From positions 558,001-622,000 of the forward strand of contig NZ_AP022577.1 of the NCBI RefSeq assembly GCF_010730955.1: 64,000 nt of DNA, in the 5' to 3' direction. Positions 45,719 through 55,903 of this stretch are shown piece by piece. The first letter of the stretch is position 1; every line of letters starts with the position of its first letter. The notes under the pieces are model-generated. The model searched no databases and had not been told where the DNA came from. It was given only the letters and a program-made list of their open reading frames with translations. The position numbers and the translations under genes were made by a program. Origin of the DNA: Mycolicibacterium aubagnense. Lineage in GTDB: Bacteria; Actinomycetota; Actinomycetes; Mycobacteriales; Mycobacteriaceae.

Positions 45719-47128
45719 TCACGCCAAACCATAGGCGCTTTCCAGCGCGGCCAACGCCTCACCGGTCTTGATCGCGAGCCTCTGCATGTGAGGCATCGAG
45801 TCACGGCAGCCAGTGAAGCCGAAATTCAAAGTGCCCGAGTAGCTCTGACAGGTGATGTTGAGCCCGACACCGTGCACCGGAATCGACACCGGATAGGTGG
45901 ACACCAGTTGGTTGCCCCGGAAGTACAGCGGGTAGTCCGGGCCGGGCACGTTCGACAGGATGACGTTGTACGACGCGGGCGCCACCTTCGGTGCCCCCAC
46001 CGTGGCGGCACCGGTCTGCACGAGGAACGGCGCCATCAGCGCGGCGGTGTAAGCCAATATCGCGTTGCTGGTCATGCCCGACAACTGATCCTTGGCGGCC
46101 CGGGTCGACGCGCTGATCGCGTCGATCCGCTCGCGCGCGTCGACGATGTCGGTACCCAGGGTGGCAAGAATCGCGCCGACGGCATTGCCGCCGCCGGGAT
46201 GGTCTTTCGGCCGAATGTTGACCGGCAGCATGGCGATCAGAGATTTCTCGGGTAGGGCATCGAGTCCCAAGAGATAGTCACGCAGCCCGCCGCCGCAGAT
46301 GGCGAGCGCGACGTCGTTGAGAGTTCCGCCGGCGGCCTCGGCGACGGCGCGCAGCCGGGTGATGCCGTACTGCTGCGTCGCGAACCGGCGGCTGCGACCG
46401 ATCCGGCCGTTGAAGATGGTGTGCGGCGCCTGGCCGGGCCCGACAAGCGGATTGCTCTTGCTGACGGCGGTAATTGCCAGCTTGGCGAAGGCAGCGGGCA
46501 GGTCGATGACCGTCGACAACTCGGAGGTGATGGACCGCAGCAAACCGCCGACGTCGGGGATGAGGCTGCTGTCCTTCTCGTCCTTCTTCCGCTCCCGCGT
46601 GGGCACCGGATTCCTGAAGAACAACGGTGTTTCGGTGTCGGACGGATCGGTCGACATGGACCGGATGAGCGTCTTCATCGCCGTGTAGCCGTCGACGAGT
46701 GAGTGGTGCATCTTCACGTACAACGCGACGTTGCCATCATCGAGGCCTTCGATGATGTGCAGTTCCCACGGCGGACGCGTCAGGTCCAATTGCCGAGCGT
46801 GCAAGCGGGAGATCAGGATTCCCAATTCACGCTGGTCGCCCGGACGTGGCAAGGCAGAACGCCGAACGTGGTACATGACGTCGAACTTCGTGTCCTCGAC
46901 CCACCGCTGCAAGGGGTTCAGCAGAAACCACGGAGTCTGCAGCTTCATGTTCCACGGTGGCTCGATCTCGTTGGACCCATAGATCTCGTCCCGCAGTTGA
47001 TCCAGGATGTCCCCCGCATCGCCCGACGTGGGCCGAAACTGCATCAGACCCGCGACATGCATCATCGTCTCGGGAGATTCTGCCGCCAGGAACATCGAGT
47101 CGAGCGGAGACAGTCGTTTGCTCGTCAC
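45719..47128 (-). CDS. Wax ester synthase/diacylglycerol acyltransferase (second copy)
   Basis: The 469-residue protein has HHSLVDG (His141-His142), the family opening LSPLDSMFLAAESPETMMHVAGL and the C-terminal NVPGPDYPLYF. It makes triacylglycerol or wax esters. It differs in sequence from the first copy at 937. GTG 47128 (VTSKRLSPLDSMF) is the start. It follows the CadD-like gene by 69 bases on the same strand. No DosR box is seen here, so this copy may be used under different conditions. Confidence 0.9.
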   Translation of the reverse strand: MTSKRLSPLDSMFLAAESPETMMHVAGLMQFRPTSGDAGDILDQLRDEIYGSNEIEPPWNMKLQTPWFLLNPLQRWVEDTKFDVMYHVRRSALPRPGDQRELGILISRLHARQLDLTRPPWELHIIEGLDDGNVALYVKMHHSLVDGYTAMKTLIRSMSTDPSDTETPLFFRNPVPTRERKKDEKDSSLIPDVGGLLRSITSELSTVIDLPAAFAKLAITAVSKSNPLVGPGQAPHTIFNGRIGRSRRFATQQYGITRLRAVAEAAGGTLNDVALAICGGGLRDYLLGLDALPEKSLIAMLPVNIRPKDHPGGGNAVGAILATLGTDIVDARERIDAISASTRAAKDQLSGMTSNAILAYTAALMAPFLVQTGAATVGAPKVAPASYNVILSNVPGPDYPLYFRGNQLVSTYPVSIPVHGVGLNITCQSYSGTLNFGFTGCRDSMPHMQRLAIKTGEALAALESAYGLA

Positions 47129-47197
47129 CCGGGTGAACTTACCGAGCCGGTGCCGGCCCGACGGCAAAACGCGTGAACGGCGCTCCCGCGCCACGGC

Positions 47198-47803
47198 TCA
47201 CCCGGCGAACACGCCGCCGTCGACCAGGATCGCGGTGCCGATGGCAATCAGCACGACGGGAAGGATGATGTGGCCCCAGCGGGAGAACGCATTCGCGACG
47301 ACCGGGTGAGAAGCGAGGTAGTGGCCGGCCGCACACCACACGCCGACCCCGATCAGAAACACCGTGACATACACCGCGAGCGTGCCGGGCGTGGCGACCG
47401 CGAACATCGGTACGTAGACACCCATGTTGTCACCACCGTTCGCGAACGTGACGCCCGCGACCTGCCACACACCGGGCGCGGACGGCGGTGATACGCCCTC
47501 GGTTCCCGTCGGTCCGGCGTCCCGGCCGCGCCAGCCAACCCATGCGGCTCTGAGCCCCAACAGGATTGGGAGCAGTCCGAGATAAGGCAGCGCAGTCTTC
47601 GGCAGCAGGGTGGCACCGAGAAACGCGGCGCCGATCGACACCAGCACGATGGCCGCGAAGCCAAGATACTGGCCCGCAACCACCCGCACCGCCGCGCTTC
47701 GATGGCCCCGTATCAGGCCGAAGAAGACCGCAAGCACCACAAGGTCGTCGATGTTGGTGACGGCGAACGTCGCGACGGCCTGGGTGACCGTGGCCAGACT
47801 CAC
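47198..47803 (-). CDS. Cadmium resistance transporter family (CadD-like) membrane protein
   Basis: A 201-residue protein with five or six hydrophobic segments, starting VSLATVTQAVATFAVTNIDDLVVLAVFF; the N-T-N-I-D-D-L motif is typical of the CadD/LysE-related family. GVTFANGGDNMGVYVPMF is the repeat counterpart. It would move a cation or small solute across the membrane. GTG 47803 has GAGGAG. Divergent from the GtrA gene. Confidence 0.8.
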   Translation of the reverse strand: MSLATVTQAVATFAVTNIDDLVVLAVFFGLIRGHRSAAVRVVAGQYLGFAAIVLVSIGAAFLGATLLPKTALPYLGLLPILLGLRAAWVGWRGRDAGPTGTEGVSPPSAPGVWQVAGVTFANGGDNMGVYVPMFAVATPGTLAVYVTVFLIGVGVWCAAGHYLASHPVVANAFSRWGHIILPVVLIAIGTAILVDGGVFAG

Positions 47804-47925
47804 GTCGTCGCACTCCTCGGGGCTGCGATCATCGATGAGGACATTACGGGACGCTGTCGGCGTCCGAAGCGCAGAGTTCGTCTCACGGCTACCTGGTCGA
47901 CGCCGGCACATGACACAGTGCCCGC

Positions 47926-48399
47926 GTGACCGTCGACGCGGCGAGTGGCCTGCAGCGCGCCGTCGACGGCTTTCACCGCGGCTGCGAACGGGCGGTCGGC
48001 CGGCTGCCGTGGGGGCTCAAATCGATTGTCGCCCCGACGTTTCTGGGGTTTGCCCTGATCAACGGCTGCACATTCGCGGTCGATCTACTGCTACTCACCG
48101 CATTCCGCGATGGATTGGGCCTGCCGTTGGCGGTGGCGGTCACGATCTCCTACGTCTGCGCGTTCGCGCTGAGCTACGTCCTCAACCGGATTTTCAACTT
48201 CAGCTCGCACAGTGCCGTCGGCCCGCAACTCGCCATCTACGTCGTCGTGGTGGCGGTCAACTATCTGGCGTTCATCCTCGGTGTGTCGACCGGGTTATCC
48301 GCCCTCGGCGTCGAGTACCACGTCGCCCGGATCACCGCCGGGGGCTGTGAGGCCGTCTTCATGTACACCGCGATGCGCTGGGTGGTGTTCCGGCGCTGA
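47926..48399 (+). CDS. GtrA-family membrane protein
   Basis: A 157-residue protein with four membrane segments, including FLGFALINGCTFAVDLLLLTAF and VTISYVCAFALSYVLNRIFNF with the family's N-R-x-F-N-F motif. GtrA proteins help flip or position polyprenyl-linked sugars for cell-wall polysaccharides. The start GTG 47926 is close to the divergent CadD-like gene (122 bases). Confidence 0.88.
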   Translation: MTVDAASGLQRAVDGFHRGCERAVGRLPWGLKSIVAPTFLGFALINGCTFAVDLLLLTAFRDGLGLPLAVAVTISYVCAFALSYVLNRIFNFSSHSAVGPQLAIYVVVVAVNYLAFILGVSTGLSALGVEYHVARITAGGCEAVFMYTAMRWVVFRR

Positions 48400-48689
48400 C
48401 GGGGCGCGCCCCGATTGGGGTGAGCTGCGTCTCACGGCGCGCAAGAATGCTGCCACGGTGTTAATTTCGCCTCGTAAAAATAGTACTGACGTACCAAACG
48501 GGGGTAGTCGCGGACAGGCACGCCTAACACACGCGCCGGCGAGAATGTCCCGCCCATGCCGCCATCACCGTCGCCGACAGGTCGGCGAGATTTCTGAGTA
48601 AGTCACCACACTGACAGCGTCGCCGGAACGGTGCTGCTCTGCGCATCCACCAGAGTCCTCATCCCTGTGCACAGATTGGATACTGTCCC

Positions 48690-49886
48690 GTGGCCGGTTT
48701 GAACCGCTGCAGCGCAATGATTTTCGTTGTTGGCCTGTGCGCGTCTCTCGGTGTGCACCCGTCGGCGGCGGCATCGAACGAGGTTCGAATCGCGGAGGTC
48801 CCGAGCGACAGTCGAAACGTCGGCAACGTCGGCTTCTACCTACAGGGCACCTGCCTGTGTGACGTGACCCCAACAGCCCAGGAGGCCCTCGGGCTGGCGG
48901 GCGGATACCTGAAATCCGCCGGCACCCTCAACGGCATCGGGTATCCCGCCGGCTTGCTGTTCGCGGCAGACGCCGTAGTGGGTTCCATCGCGGTGAACGC
49001 AACACTCGCCACGGTGCCCAACGACAGCGCGGTCACCTTGGCTGGGGTCAGTCAAGGCGCCATAGTCCTGAACTACGTGAAACTGTCACGGCTACTGCAG
49101 GATTCGCACGGACGACCCACGAACGACTTGCGGTTCGTGACCTTCGGCGACCCGCAGAACTCCACTGGCGGCATCACCACCAAGAATCGGGCACTACAAC
49201 TGTTCGCCCCGAACATTCCAGTGGCGACCCCCTACCCCACTACCGAGATCGTTCGCGAGTACGACGGATTCTCGGACTGGCCTGACAAGCCAACACATCT
49301 GGCCGTCTTGAACGCGGTGATGGGTATCGGATACGTGCACCCCGACTACGGGGCGGCGGCCGACCCGACGACACCGGGCACTCTCAAAACGGTCCATACC
49401 AACGCCGCCGGGGGCACGACGACGCATTACGTCGTGCCGACGGCCCGGCTGCCGCTCACTCAGCCGCTGCGCGACATGGGGCTGAACACCGGGCTCTTGG
49501 ACTCCTGGCTCCGACCTCAGATCGACGGCGCCTACGTCAGCCGCCCACGTGTCACGGCCGGCCATACGACTGCCCCGCAACCGGCTGAGCCGGCTCAGGC
49601 GAAAGATCCCGTCGGTAAGCCCGTAGCCGCCGACACCACCCCGGGCGCGCGGAAAGCCCCCGATCGTCAGCAGCCGAGCAAGTCGGCACCGGCAAAACCG
49701 GCGCGTGACAAGATGACCGACGCGCCACGGCAGGGCGCTGAGCCGTCGACCGCCAAACCAGAGACCAAGGCAAGCGCAGCAAAGGACACCACTGCGGCCA
49801 CCGGCGCGAAGCCGACGGGCAGCACCGACGACAAGGCGTCCAAGACTTCATCCGACAGCAAAGTTCGTCCAGCACACGAGCGCTGA
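48690..49886 (+). CDS. PE-PPE-domain alpha/beta hydrolase, secreted, with disordered tail
   Basis: A 398-residue exported protein. A signal peptide ends near SAAAS-NE (residues 1-28). Residues 40-270 form a PE-PPE domain (PF08237) with the serine nucleophile in LAGVSQGAIV. The last 110 residues are Lys/Ala/Thr/Pro-rich and should be unfolded. No PE or PPE N-terminal domain is present, so it may be exported by Sec rather than type VII. The GTG at 48690 has little Shine-Dalgarno. Likely cuts a cell-wall or lipid ester. Confidence 0.85.
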   Translation: MAGLNRCSAMIFVVGLCASLGVHPSAAASNEVRIAEVPSDSRNVGNVGFYLQGTCLCDVTPTAQEALGLAGGYLKSAGTLNGIGYPAGLLFAADAVVGSIAVNATLATVPNDSAVTLAGVSQGAIVLNYVKLSRLLQDSHGRPTNDLRFVTFGDPQNSTGGITTKNRALQLFAPNIPVATPYPTTEIVREYDGFSDWPDKPTHLAVLNAVMGIGYVHPDYGAAADPTTPGTLKTVHTNAAGGTTTHYVVPTARLPLTQPLRDMGLNTGLLDSWLRPQIDGAYVSRPRVTAGHTTAPQPAEPAQAKDPVGKPVAADTTPGARKAPDRQQPSKSAPAKPARDKMTDAPRQGAEPSTAKPETKASAAKDTTAATGAKPTGSTDDKASKTSSDSKVRPAHER

Positions 49887-49987
49887 CGAGTCCGCTGACA
49901 CCGCGAACCCGCCGCCAGGCGAAACCAGGCGCATGCCATAGATTTTTGAGAGTTTCGCTGCGGCGGACAACGAAGGAGGAAATTCCC

Positions 49988-51163
49988 ATGTGGGTCAAAG
50001 CCCAGGCATCGGCTCTCGCGGTGGTGTGCTCGGCGGCGGTCGTGGCGACTACGGCGCCGCTTGTGCCGACGTCGCACCCGACACTGCGTCGGGGTGCCGA
50101 ATACCGGTACGCGCTCACGGCTGCGACCTTTGATGCGGCATTCAATCCGATCCAATACCTCGGCAACCTCGGGGGCGCCGCCCAAGCCGTTGCCTCCGAC
50201 GTGATCTACTGGCAGACACCGGACTTCCCGCTGCTGATCCTGAGTGCCCAGGTTGATCCCGGCACCAGCGAGTACACCGCGGTGCAGAAGGTCAACTCCA
50301 CGGCAACCGACCTGCAGAACCTGGTCAGGGCGGTCACCGCATTTCCCGGCGCCTCGTCGTCGACCCAGGTGAAACAGTTGGTCAGCGGCATCGGAGCGGC
50401 GGGCTCGGCGGCCGCAGGCGCGACGCACACCATCACCGCCACGCTCGCACCCCACCTCGCACCGCTCACCCCGGTGATCTATGTGGTCAGGGTCCTGAGC
50501 GCAGCAGTCGGCGTCTACTACGCCGTCGCCACGCTCTCGACAACGGGAGTGAGCACAGTGCTGAGCGGGCACAACCCGCTGACCGCTGTCGCCAACGTCG
50601 TGTCGTCGGTACAGGGGTTGGCGAACGCGATCGCCGGCACCCCGCACCCGTTGGCCGCCCGTTCGACAACTTCCGCAGCCGATTCGACCCCTGCGCCCTC
50701 GCAACTCACCGCGAAGACCACCGTGGCCGCCACCGCCGCCCCGACTGGCGAGACGGTCTCCACCGCCGCGCCACGGACCCGTGCCGGTCGAGGCACCACG
50801 GGCGCCAAATCCCCAGACGCACATACAGAGTCGCCAATGTCCGTTCACAGCCCTACGGTCAAACAGCCGTCGTCGCCAACCGACGCCCCTGAAAGCACCA
50901 AGGAACAGCGGGCTGCCGACAACGACACATCTCCGAAATCGAGCACCACGCCGACCACATCGAAAAAATCCTCAGCGCCGAAGTCGGCAGCTTCCTCTGA
51001 CTCGCACACCGAACCGTCGGCAGAGGCGCCGAAGCAGCCCGCGGGCGGGGGAAGTGTTTCCACACCGTCCGCCAAGCGAACCGCGAAGAGTAGCAATCAC
51101 TCCGGCGACGACAGCGGCAGCAGCCACGCCGAATCAGCCCCCAAAGCGAAGGGCGACCACTGA
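49988..51163 (+). CDS. Secreted protein with low-complexity tail
   Basis: A 391-residue exported protein. A signal sequence (AQASALAVVCSAAVVATTAPLV) is followed by a compact part up to about residue 215 with hydrophobic stretches (TPVIYVVRVLSAAVGVYYAVATL), similar to small proteins beside PE-PPE genes. The remaining 175 residues are Ser/Thr/Pro/Lys-rich, like the tail of the preceding PE-PPE hydrolase. ATG 49988 has AAGGAGGAAA at ideal spacing. The shared tail type suggests both act at the cell surface. Function unknown. Confidence 0.7.
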   Translation: MWVKAQASALAVVCSAAVVATTAPLVPTSHPTLRRGAEYRYALTAATFDAAFNPIQYLGNLGGAAQAVASDVIYWQTPDFPLLILSAQVDPGTSEYTAVQKVNSTATDLQNLVRAVTAFPGASSSTQVKQLVSGIGAAGSAAAGATHTITATLAPHLAPLTPVIYVVRVLSAAVGVYYAVATLSTTGVSTVLSGHNPLTAVANVVSSVQGLANAIAGTPHPLAARSTTSAADSTPAPSQLTAKTTVAATAAPTGETVSTAAPRTRAGRGTTGAKSPDAHTESPMSVHSPTVKQPSSPTDAPESTKEQRAADNDTSPKSSTTPTTSKKSSAPKSAASSDSHTEPSAEAPKQPAGGGSVSTPSAKRTAKSSNHSGDDSGSSHAESAPKAKGDH

Positions 51164-51181
51164 TCTCGGAGATACTGAATC

Positions 51182-51661
51182 ATGGCGAAAACACACCGCT
51201 ACGAAATCGATGTGACGTGGACGGGCAATACGGGCACCGGAACGTCCGGCTACCGCGAGTACGCCCGCGCTCACGACGTCAGCGCCGCCGGCAAGCCCAC
51301 CATCGCAGGTAGTGCCGATCCGTCGTTCCGCGGCGACCCGCAGTGCTGGAACCCCGAGGAACTGCTCGTGGCCTCCCTGTCGCAGTGTCACATGCTGTGG
51401 GTCCTGGCCCTGTGTGCTCAAGAGGGCATCGTCGTGACCGGGTACACCGACCACCCGTCGGGCACCATGGCCCAAACCCCCGACGGTGGTGGATATTTCA
51501 CCGAGGTGGTGCTGCGGCCCGTCGTGCAGATCGCCGACGGCCGACACCGCGACGCACTCACCGACGTGCATGAGCGCGCCCACCATCTGTGTTTCATTGC
51601 CAATTCGGTCAACTTCGACGTCCGGTGCGAACCGCAGGCGACTGTCGCCGAATCGGAGTAA
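51182..51661 (+). CDS. OsmC-family peroxiredoxin
   Basis: A 159-residue OsmC-fold protein. The first Cys is in ASLSQCHMLWVLAL and the second in HHLCFIANSVNFDV, the two redox sites. It should reduce organic hydroperoxides. It starts 18 bases after the secreted protein and precedes the AsnC gene. Confidence 0.88.
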   Translation: MAKTHRYEIDVTWTGNTGTGTSGYREYARAHDVSAAGKPTIAGSADPSFRGDPQCWNPEELLVASLSQCHMLWVLALCAQEGIVVTGYTDHPSGTMAQTPDGGGYFTEVVLRPVVQIADGRHRDALTDVHERAHHLCFIANSVNFDVRCEPQATVAESE

Positions 51662-51691
51662 ACCCGCGGTGTCCCCGTGGGAAAATGCCGC

Positions 51692-52174
51692 ATGACCATG
51701 AAGCTCGACGCCCTGGACGCCGCGCTGCTGTCGGAGCTGGCCGCCGACCCGCGGACGCCGATTCTCGAGCTGGCGTCGCGACTTAAGGTCGCCCGGAACA
51801 CGGTCCAGGCCCGGATGAAGCGGCTCGAAGAATCCGGGCTGGTGCGCGGCTACCCACCGAACATCAACCTTTCCCAGCTCGGGTTCGCGGTACATGCACT
51901 CGTCTTCATCGAGACGGACCAGACCAAGATGAACGCCATCATCACGGCGCTGCAGGACATCCCGCATGTACTGGAGGTCCATGCCACGACCGGGCGCGCG
52001 GATCTGCTGGCCCGCATCGCCGCCCAGACGCAGGAAGAACTGCTCAGCGTGATCCAGCGCGTCCACCGCATCGACGGCGTCAAGCACTCCGAGACCATGC
52101 TCGCCATGGCGACTCCGGTCGAATACCGATCACTGCCCCTCGTGCAGCACGTGACCCACCACCGAACAAAATGA
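51692..52174 (+). CDS. Lrp/AsnC-family transcriptional regulator
   Basis: A 160-residue regulator with N-terminal helix-turn-helix (LDALDAALLSELAADPRTPILELASRLKVARNTVQARMKRLEE) and a C-terminal RAM domain. It is next to an amino-acid degradation unit (oxidoreductase, dehydrogenase, permease), so it probably senses an amino acid and controls them. ATG 51692 is used; 51698 is possible. Confidence 0.9.
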   Translation: MTMKLDALDAALLSELAADPRTPILELASRLKVARNTVQARMKRLEESGLVRGYPPNINLSQLGFAVHALVFIETDQTKMNAIITALQDIPHVLEVHATTGRADLLARIAAQTQEELLSVIQRVHRIDGVKHSETMLAMATPVEYRSLPLVQHVTHHRTK

Positions 52175-52336
52175 TGCGTGCGTCACAGTGTGCCACGTCA
52201 CAATTGAGCAGTCTGATCAATATTTTCGCCGACTGTTGACGTAGATCACCCACAGGGGCAGATTTCGCTGCACTGATTGCCATAGTTCGCGCTTCCTGGC
52301 TGGCGATCTGAGTGGCGGAGAGTGTGGAGGTTGTCG

Positions 52337-55300
52337 ATGACCAGTGTGATGTCCCGATCCGAACTCGCAGCGGCGGAGCCCGCCGCGCCCTACGACCTCG
52401 ACGACCGGTACCGCTCCGGCGCCGGACCGGTGCTCCTGACCGGCGTGCAGGCCATCGCCCGGATGATGGTCGAGCAGCACGTCCGTGATCTCCGCGCGGG
52501 ACACCGAGTCGCCACGTTTGTCTCCGGCTACCAGGGCAGCCCCCTCGGCGGTGTCGACAAGATGCTGCTGGGGATGCCGAGCGTGCTGACCGAACACGAC
52601 GTCGTCTTCACCCCGGGCTTCAACGAGGAGCTTGCCGCCACTTCGGTGTGGGGCAGCCAGACCGACCTTCCGGCCGGCAAGGCGACCCATGACGGTGTCA
52701 TCGGCGTCTGGTACGGCAAGGGGCCGGGTGTCGACCGCGCCACCGACGCGCTGCGCCACGCGAACATGTACGGGGTGAATCCCCGCGGCGGCGTGCTGCT
52801 GCTCGTCGGAGACGATCCGGCGTCCAAGTCGTCGACCGTACCCGCCGTGAGCGAGCGGTCCCTTGCGGCTCTCGGTATCCCCGTCCTGTTCCCGCGCAAC
52901 GCGGCAGAGATCATCACGATGGGCATGCAGGGCGTCGCACTGTCGCGGGCCTCGGGCTGCGTCGTGGCGATGAAGATCGTGGCCGACGTTGCCGACGGCG
53001 CGTGGACAGTCGACGCGGACGTGGCCGACCTCGCGATTACCACGCCCGAAATCCTCTGGGACGGAAAGCCGTTCACCTATCTCCAGCGTCCGATGGCCGC
53101 ACCGGCCGACAGCCTGCTGGCCGAGGCCGATCTCTACGGACCGCGCTGGGCCACGGTGCGCGCCTTCGGCGACGTCAATGCTCTCGACGTACTCGAGGTG
53201 GACCCGGTGCGCGCAAAGGTCGGCATCGCCGCCACCGGCACCACATTCGATGCCGTCCGCCAGGCCCTGCTCGATCTCGGTGTCGACGACGCGGCGCTGC
53301 ACCGGGCCGGAATTCGCCTGCTGCACATCGGCATGCCCTACCCGGTGGGCCGGCAGTCGGTCACGGAGTTCGCCCGTGGCCTCGATCAGGTGATCGTCGT
53401 CGAGGACAAGACGGCGTTCATCGAAACCCAGATCCGCGAAATCCTTTACGGCACAGCCCAAACCCCGCAAATCCTCGGCAAGCATGACGCCGCGGGAGCG
53501 CCGCTGTTCCCGGTCGGCGGTGAATTGACCGCCGCCCGACTGCTGGCGCCGCTGCGCCGCGTGCTGCGCGAACACGTCGAGCTGAAGCGCACGCCGCCGC
53601 CCGCCTTGTCACTGGAAGTGTTGTCCGCCAAGCGAACCGCGTACTTCTGCAGCGGCTGCCCGCACAACCGGTCCACCGCGATCCCCGAGGGCTCGATCGG
53701 CGGCGGCGGCATCGGCTGCCACACCCTGGTGACCATGTCGGGTCGCAGCGACAGCGCCGTGGTCGGCATCACCCAGATGGGCGGCGAAGGCAGCCAGTGG
53801 ATCGGGCAGGCTCCGTTCACCGATATCCCGCACCTGTTCCAGAACGTCGGCGACGGCACCTTCTTCCACTCCGGCCAGCTCGCAGTCCAGGCCTGCATCG
53901 CCGCCGGGGTCAACATCACCTACAAACTGCTCTACAACGAAGTCGTCGCCATGACCGGCGCGCAGGACGTCGAGGGCGGACTGGTCGTCGCGGGCCTCAC
54001 CCACAAGCTGACCGCCGAAGGCGTCAAGCAGATCATCATCTGTGCCGATGAACCCAAACGGCACAACAAGAAAGCCCTCGCGAAGGGCACGCTGCTCTGG
54101 CACCGCGACCGGCTGGACGAAGCACAGAAGGTGCTGCGCGAGATCCCGGGCGTCACCGTGCTCATCTACGACCAGCACTGTGCCGCCGACGCGCGCCGCC
54201 AGCGTAAGCGCGGCACACTGCCCACCCGTAACACCCGCGTCGTGATCAACGAAGCCGTCTGCGAAGGCTGCGGCGATTGCGGCACCAAGTCGAACTGCCT
54301 GTCCGTGCAGCCGGTCGACACCGAATTCGGCCGCAAGACCCGCATCGACCAGACGTCCTGCAACACGGACTACACGTGCCTCGACGGCGACTGCCCGTCC
54401 TTCGTCACGGTCGAGCTGACCCCGGAGAAGAAGGGCCGCAAGACAACACGACGCAAGAGCGCAGAGCCGCCGCACGTCCCGGATCCGGGATTCGGCGTTC
54501 CGACCGGCACCCAGAACGTCCTGCTGGCCGGCATCGGCGGCACCGGCATCGTCACGGTGAACCAGGTCCTGGCCACCGCCGCGCTGCGCGCCGGCTACGA
54601 GGTGGAGAGCCTCGACCAGATCGGCCTGAGTCAGAAGGCCGGACCGGTCGTGTCGCACCTGCGGTTCTCGACCGGCGCGCTGGAGCCGTCCAACCGGCTC
54701 ACGTCGGGCAGCGCCGACTGCATCATCGCGATCGACCTGCTGACCGCGACCGACAACGGAAATCTGGCCTACGGCAGCGCCGAACGCACCATCGCGGTCG
54801 CTTCGACGAGCCAGACCCCCACCGGCGACATGGTGTACGACAAATCCGTTGTCTACCCGCAGACCCAGTCCCTGCTGGACCGGCTGACGGCCACCACTCG
54901 CACCCTGACCCACTTCGACGCGCTCGCCGCGGCACAAGCCCTGTTCGGCAGCACTGCGGCGGCCAACTTCCTGGTCGTCGGCGCCGCCTTCCAGAACGGC
55001 GGACTGCGCCTGCCCGAGGCAAGCATCGAAGAGGCCATCGGCATCAACGGTGTCGCGGTCGCCGCAAACGTGGCGGCCTTCCGCTGGGGCCGCGTTGCGG
55101 TCGCCGATCCGGCCGCCTTCGCCGCCGCCGTGGACGCGGCTCGGCCGAAGGCTGTGCCCGCCGTGGCGAGCCCGGAGCTGTTGGCCAGCACCACGTTCGA
55201 GGGCGAGGTCCGCCGACTGGTCGAACTGCGGGCCGGTGAGTTGGTGCGCTACCAGAACGCGAAAGTCGCGCGGCGCTACGTCGAAACCGTCCAGGCAATC

Positions 55301-55816
55301 TGGCAGTCGGAGCGCACCATCACCGGCAACACCGCCTTCAGCGAGGCGGTGGCACGCGGCCTGCACAAGTTCACGGCGTACAAGGATGAGTACGAGGTCG
55401 CACGGCTGCTTGTCGACCCGGCGTTCCTTGCCGACGTGCGGGCACAGGTGCCCGGTGGGGAGAACCTCACCTACAAGCTGCATCCGCCCGCGCTGCGTGC
55501 CATGGGCCGCTCGAAAAAGATCGGTTTGGGGCCGAAATCGCATGTGGCACTCAAGCTCCTGGCCAAGGCCAAGGTGTTGCGCGGCACCAAGCTGGATCCG
55601 TTCGGCTACGCCCACGTCCGGAAAGTGGAGCGGCAGTTGCTGACTCACTACACCGACATGGTGCTCCGCCTCGCGGCCGGCCTGACCGTTGACAACTACG
55701 CCACGGCAGTCGAGGCCGCCGGACTGCCCGACATCGTCCGCGGCTACGAGGACGTCAAACTCGGCAACGTCGAACTGTACTGGGCACGCCTGCGCGAGCT
55801 CGGCCTCCCGGCCTGA
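52337..55816 (+). CDS. Indolepyruvate:ferredoxin oxidoreductase family, fused alpha/beta
   Basis: The 1159-residue protein joins the pyrimidine part (GYQGSPLGGVDKML), the thiamine diphosphate part (CSGCPHNRST, GGEGSQWIGQAPF), an iron-sulfur segment CEGCGDCGTKSNC with further Cys, and the C-terminal gamma-type part (AGIGGTGIVTVNQVLA). It oxidises aryl or branched 2-oxo acids to acyl-CoA with ferredoxin. ATG 52337 has GGAGG. Its neighbours are a 2-oxo-acid-producing dehydrogenase, a permease and an AsnC regulator. Confidence 0.92.
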   Translation: MTSVMSRSELAAAEPAAPYDLDDRYRSGAGPVLLTGVQAIARMMVEQHVRDLRAGHRVATFVSGYQGSPLGGVDKMLLGMPSVLTEHDVVFTPGFNEELAATSVWGSQTDLPAGKATHDGVIGVWYGKGPGVDRATDALRHANMYGVNPRGGVLLLVGDDPASKSSTVPAVSERSLAALGIPVLFPRNAAEIITMGMQGVALSRASGCVVAMKIVADVADGAWTVDADVADLAITTPEILWDGKPFTYLQRPMAAPADSLLAEADLYGPRWATVRAFGDVNALDVLEVDPVRAKVGIAATGTTFDAVRQALLDLGVDDAALHRAGIRLLHIGMPYPVGRQSVTEFARGLDQVIVVEDKTAFIETQIREILYGTAQTPQILGKHDAAGAPLFPVGGELTAARLLAPLRRVLREHVELKRTPPPALSLEVLSAKRTAYFCSGCPHNRSTAIPEGSIGGGGIGCHTLVTMSGRSDSAVVGITQMGGEGSQWIGQAPFTDIPHLFQNVGDGTFFHSGQLAVQACIAAGVNITYKLLYNEVVAMTGAQDVEGGLVVAGLTHKLTAEGVKQIIICADEPKRHNKKALAKGTLLWHRDRLDEAQKVLREIPGVTVLIYDQHCAADARRQRKRGTLPTRNTRVVINEAVCEGCGDCGTKSNCLSVQPVDTEFGRKTRIDQTSCNTDYTCLDGDCPSFVTVELTPEKKGRKTTRRKSAEPPHVPDPGFGVPTGTQNVLLAGIGGTGIVTVNQVLATAALRAGYEVESLDQIGLSQKAGPVVSHLRFSTGALEPSNRLTSGSADCIIAIDLLTATDNGNLAYGSAERTIAVASTSQTPTGDMVYDKSVVYPQTQSLLDRLTATTRTLTHFDALAAAQALFGSTAAANFLVVGAAFQNGGLRLPEASIEEAIGINGVAVAANVAAFRWGRVAVADPAAFAAAVDAARPKAVPAVASPELLASTTFEGEVRRLVELRAGELVRYQNAKVARRYVETVQAIWQSERTITGNTAFSEAVARGLHKFTAYKDEYEVARLLVDPAFLADVRAQVPGGENLTYKLHPPALRAMGRSKKIGLGPKSHVALKLLAKAKVLRGTKLDPFGYAHVRKVERQLLTHYTDMVLRLAAGLTVDNYATAVEAAGLPDIVRGYEDVKLGNVELYWARLRELGLPA

Positions 55817-55836
55817 CCGGCACCACCCCAGCTGTC

Positions 55837-55886
55837 CTGCCGTCACACCTGCGGCAGTGACAACCCATGCCGCCAAACATGCGGCA
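55837..55886. repeat. Two tandem hairpins before the dehydrogenase gene
   Basis: CTGCCG/CGGCAG (55837-55842, 55852-55857) and TGCCGC/GCGGCA (55868-55873, 55881-55886) form two consecutive six-base stems in the 87-base gap. They could be a regulator site, an mRNA stem that tunes the operon, or chance. Confidence 0.35.
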
Positions 55887-55903
55887 CCAGAAAGGAAGTA
55901 GTA

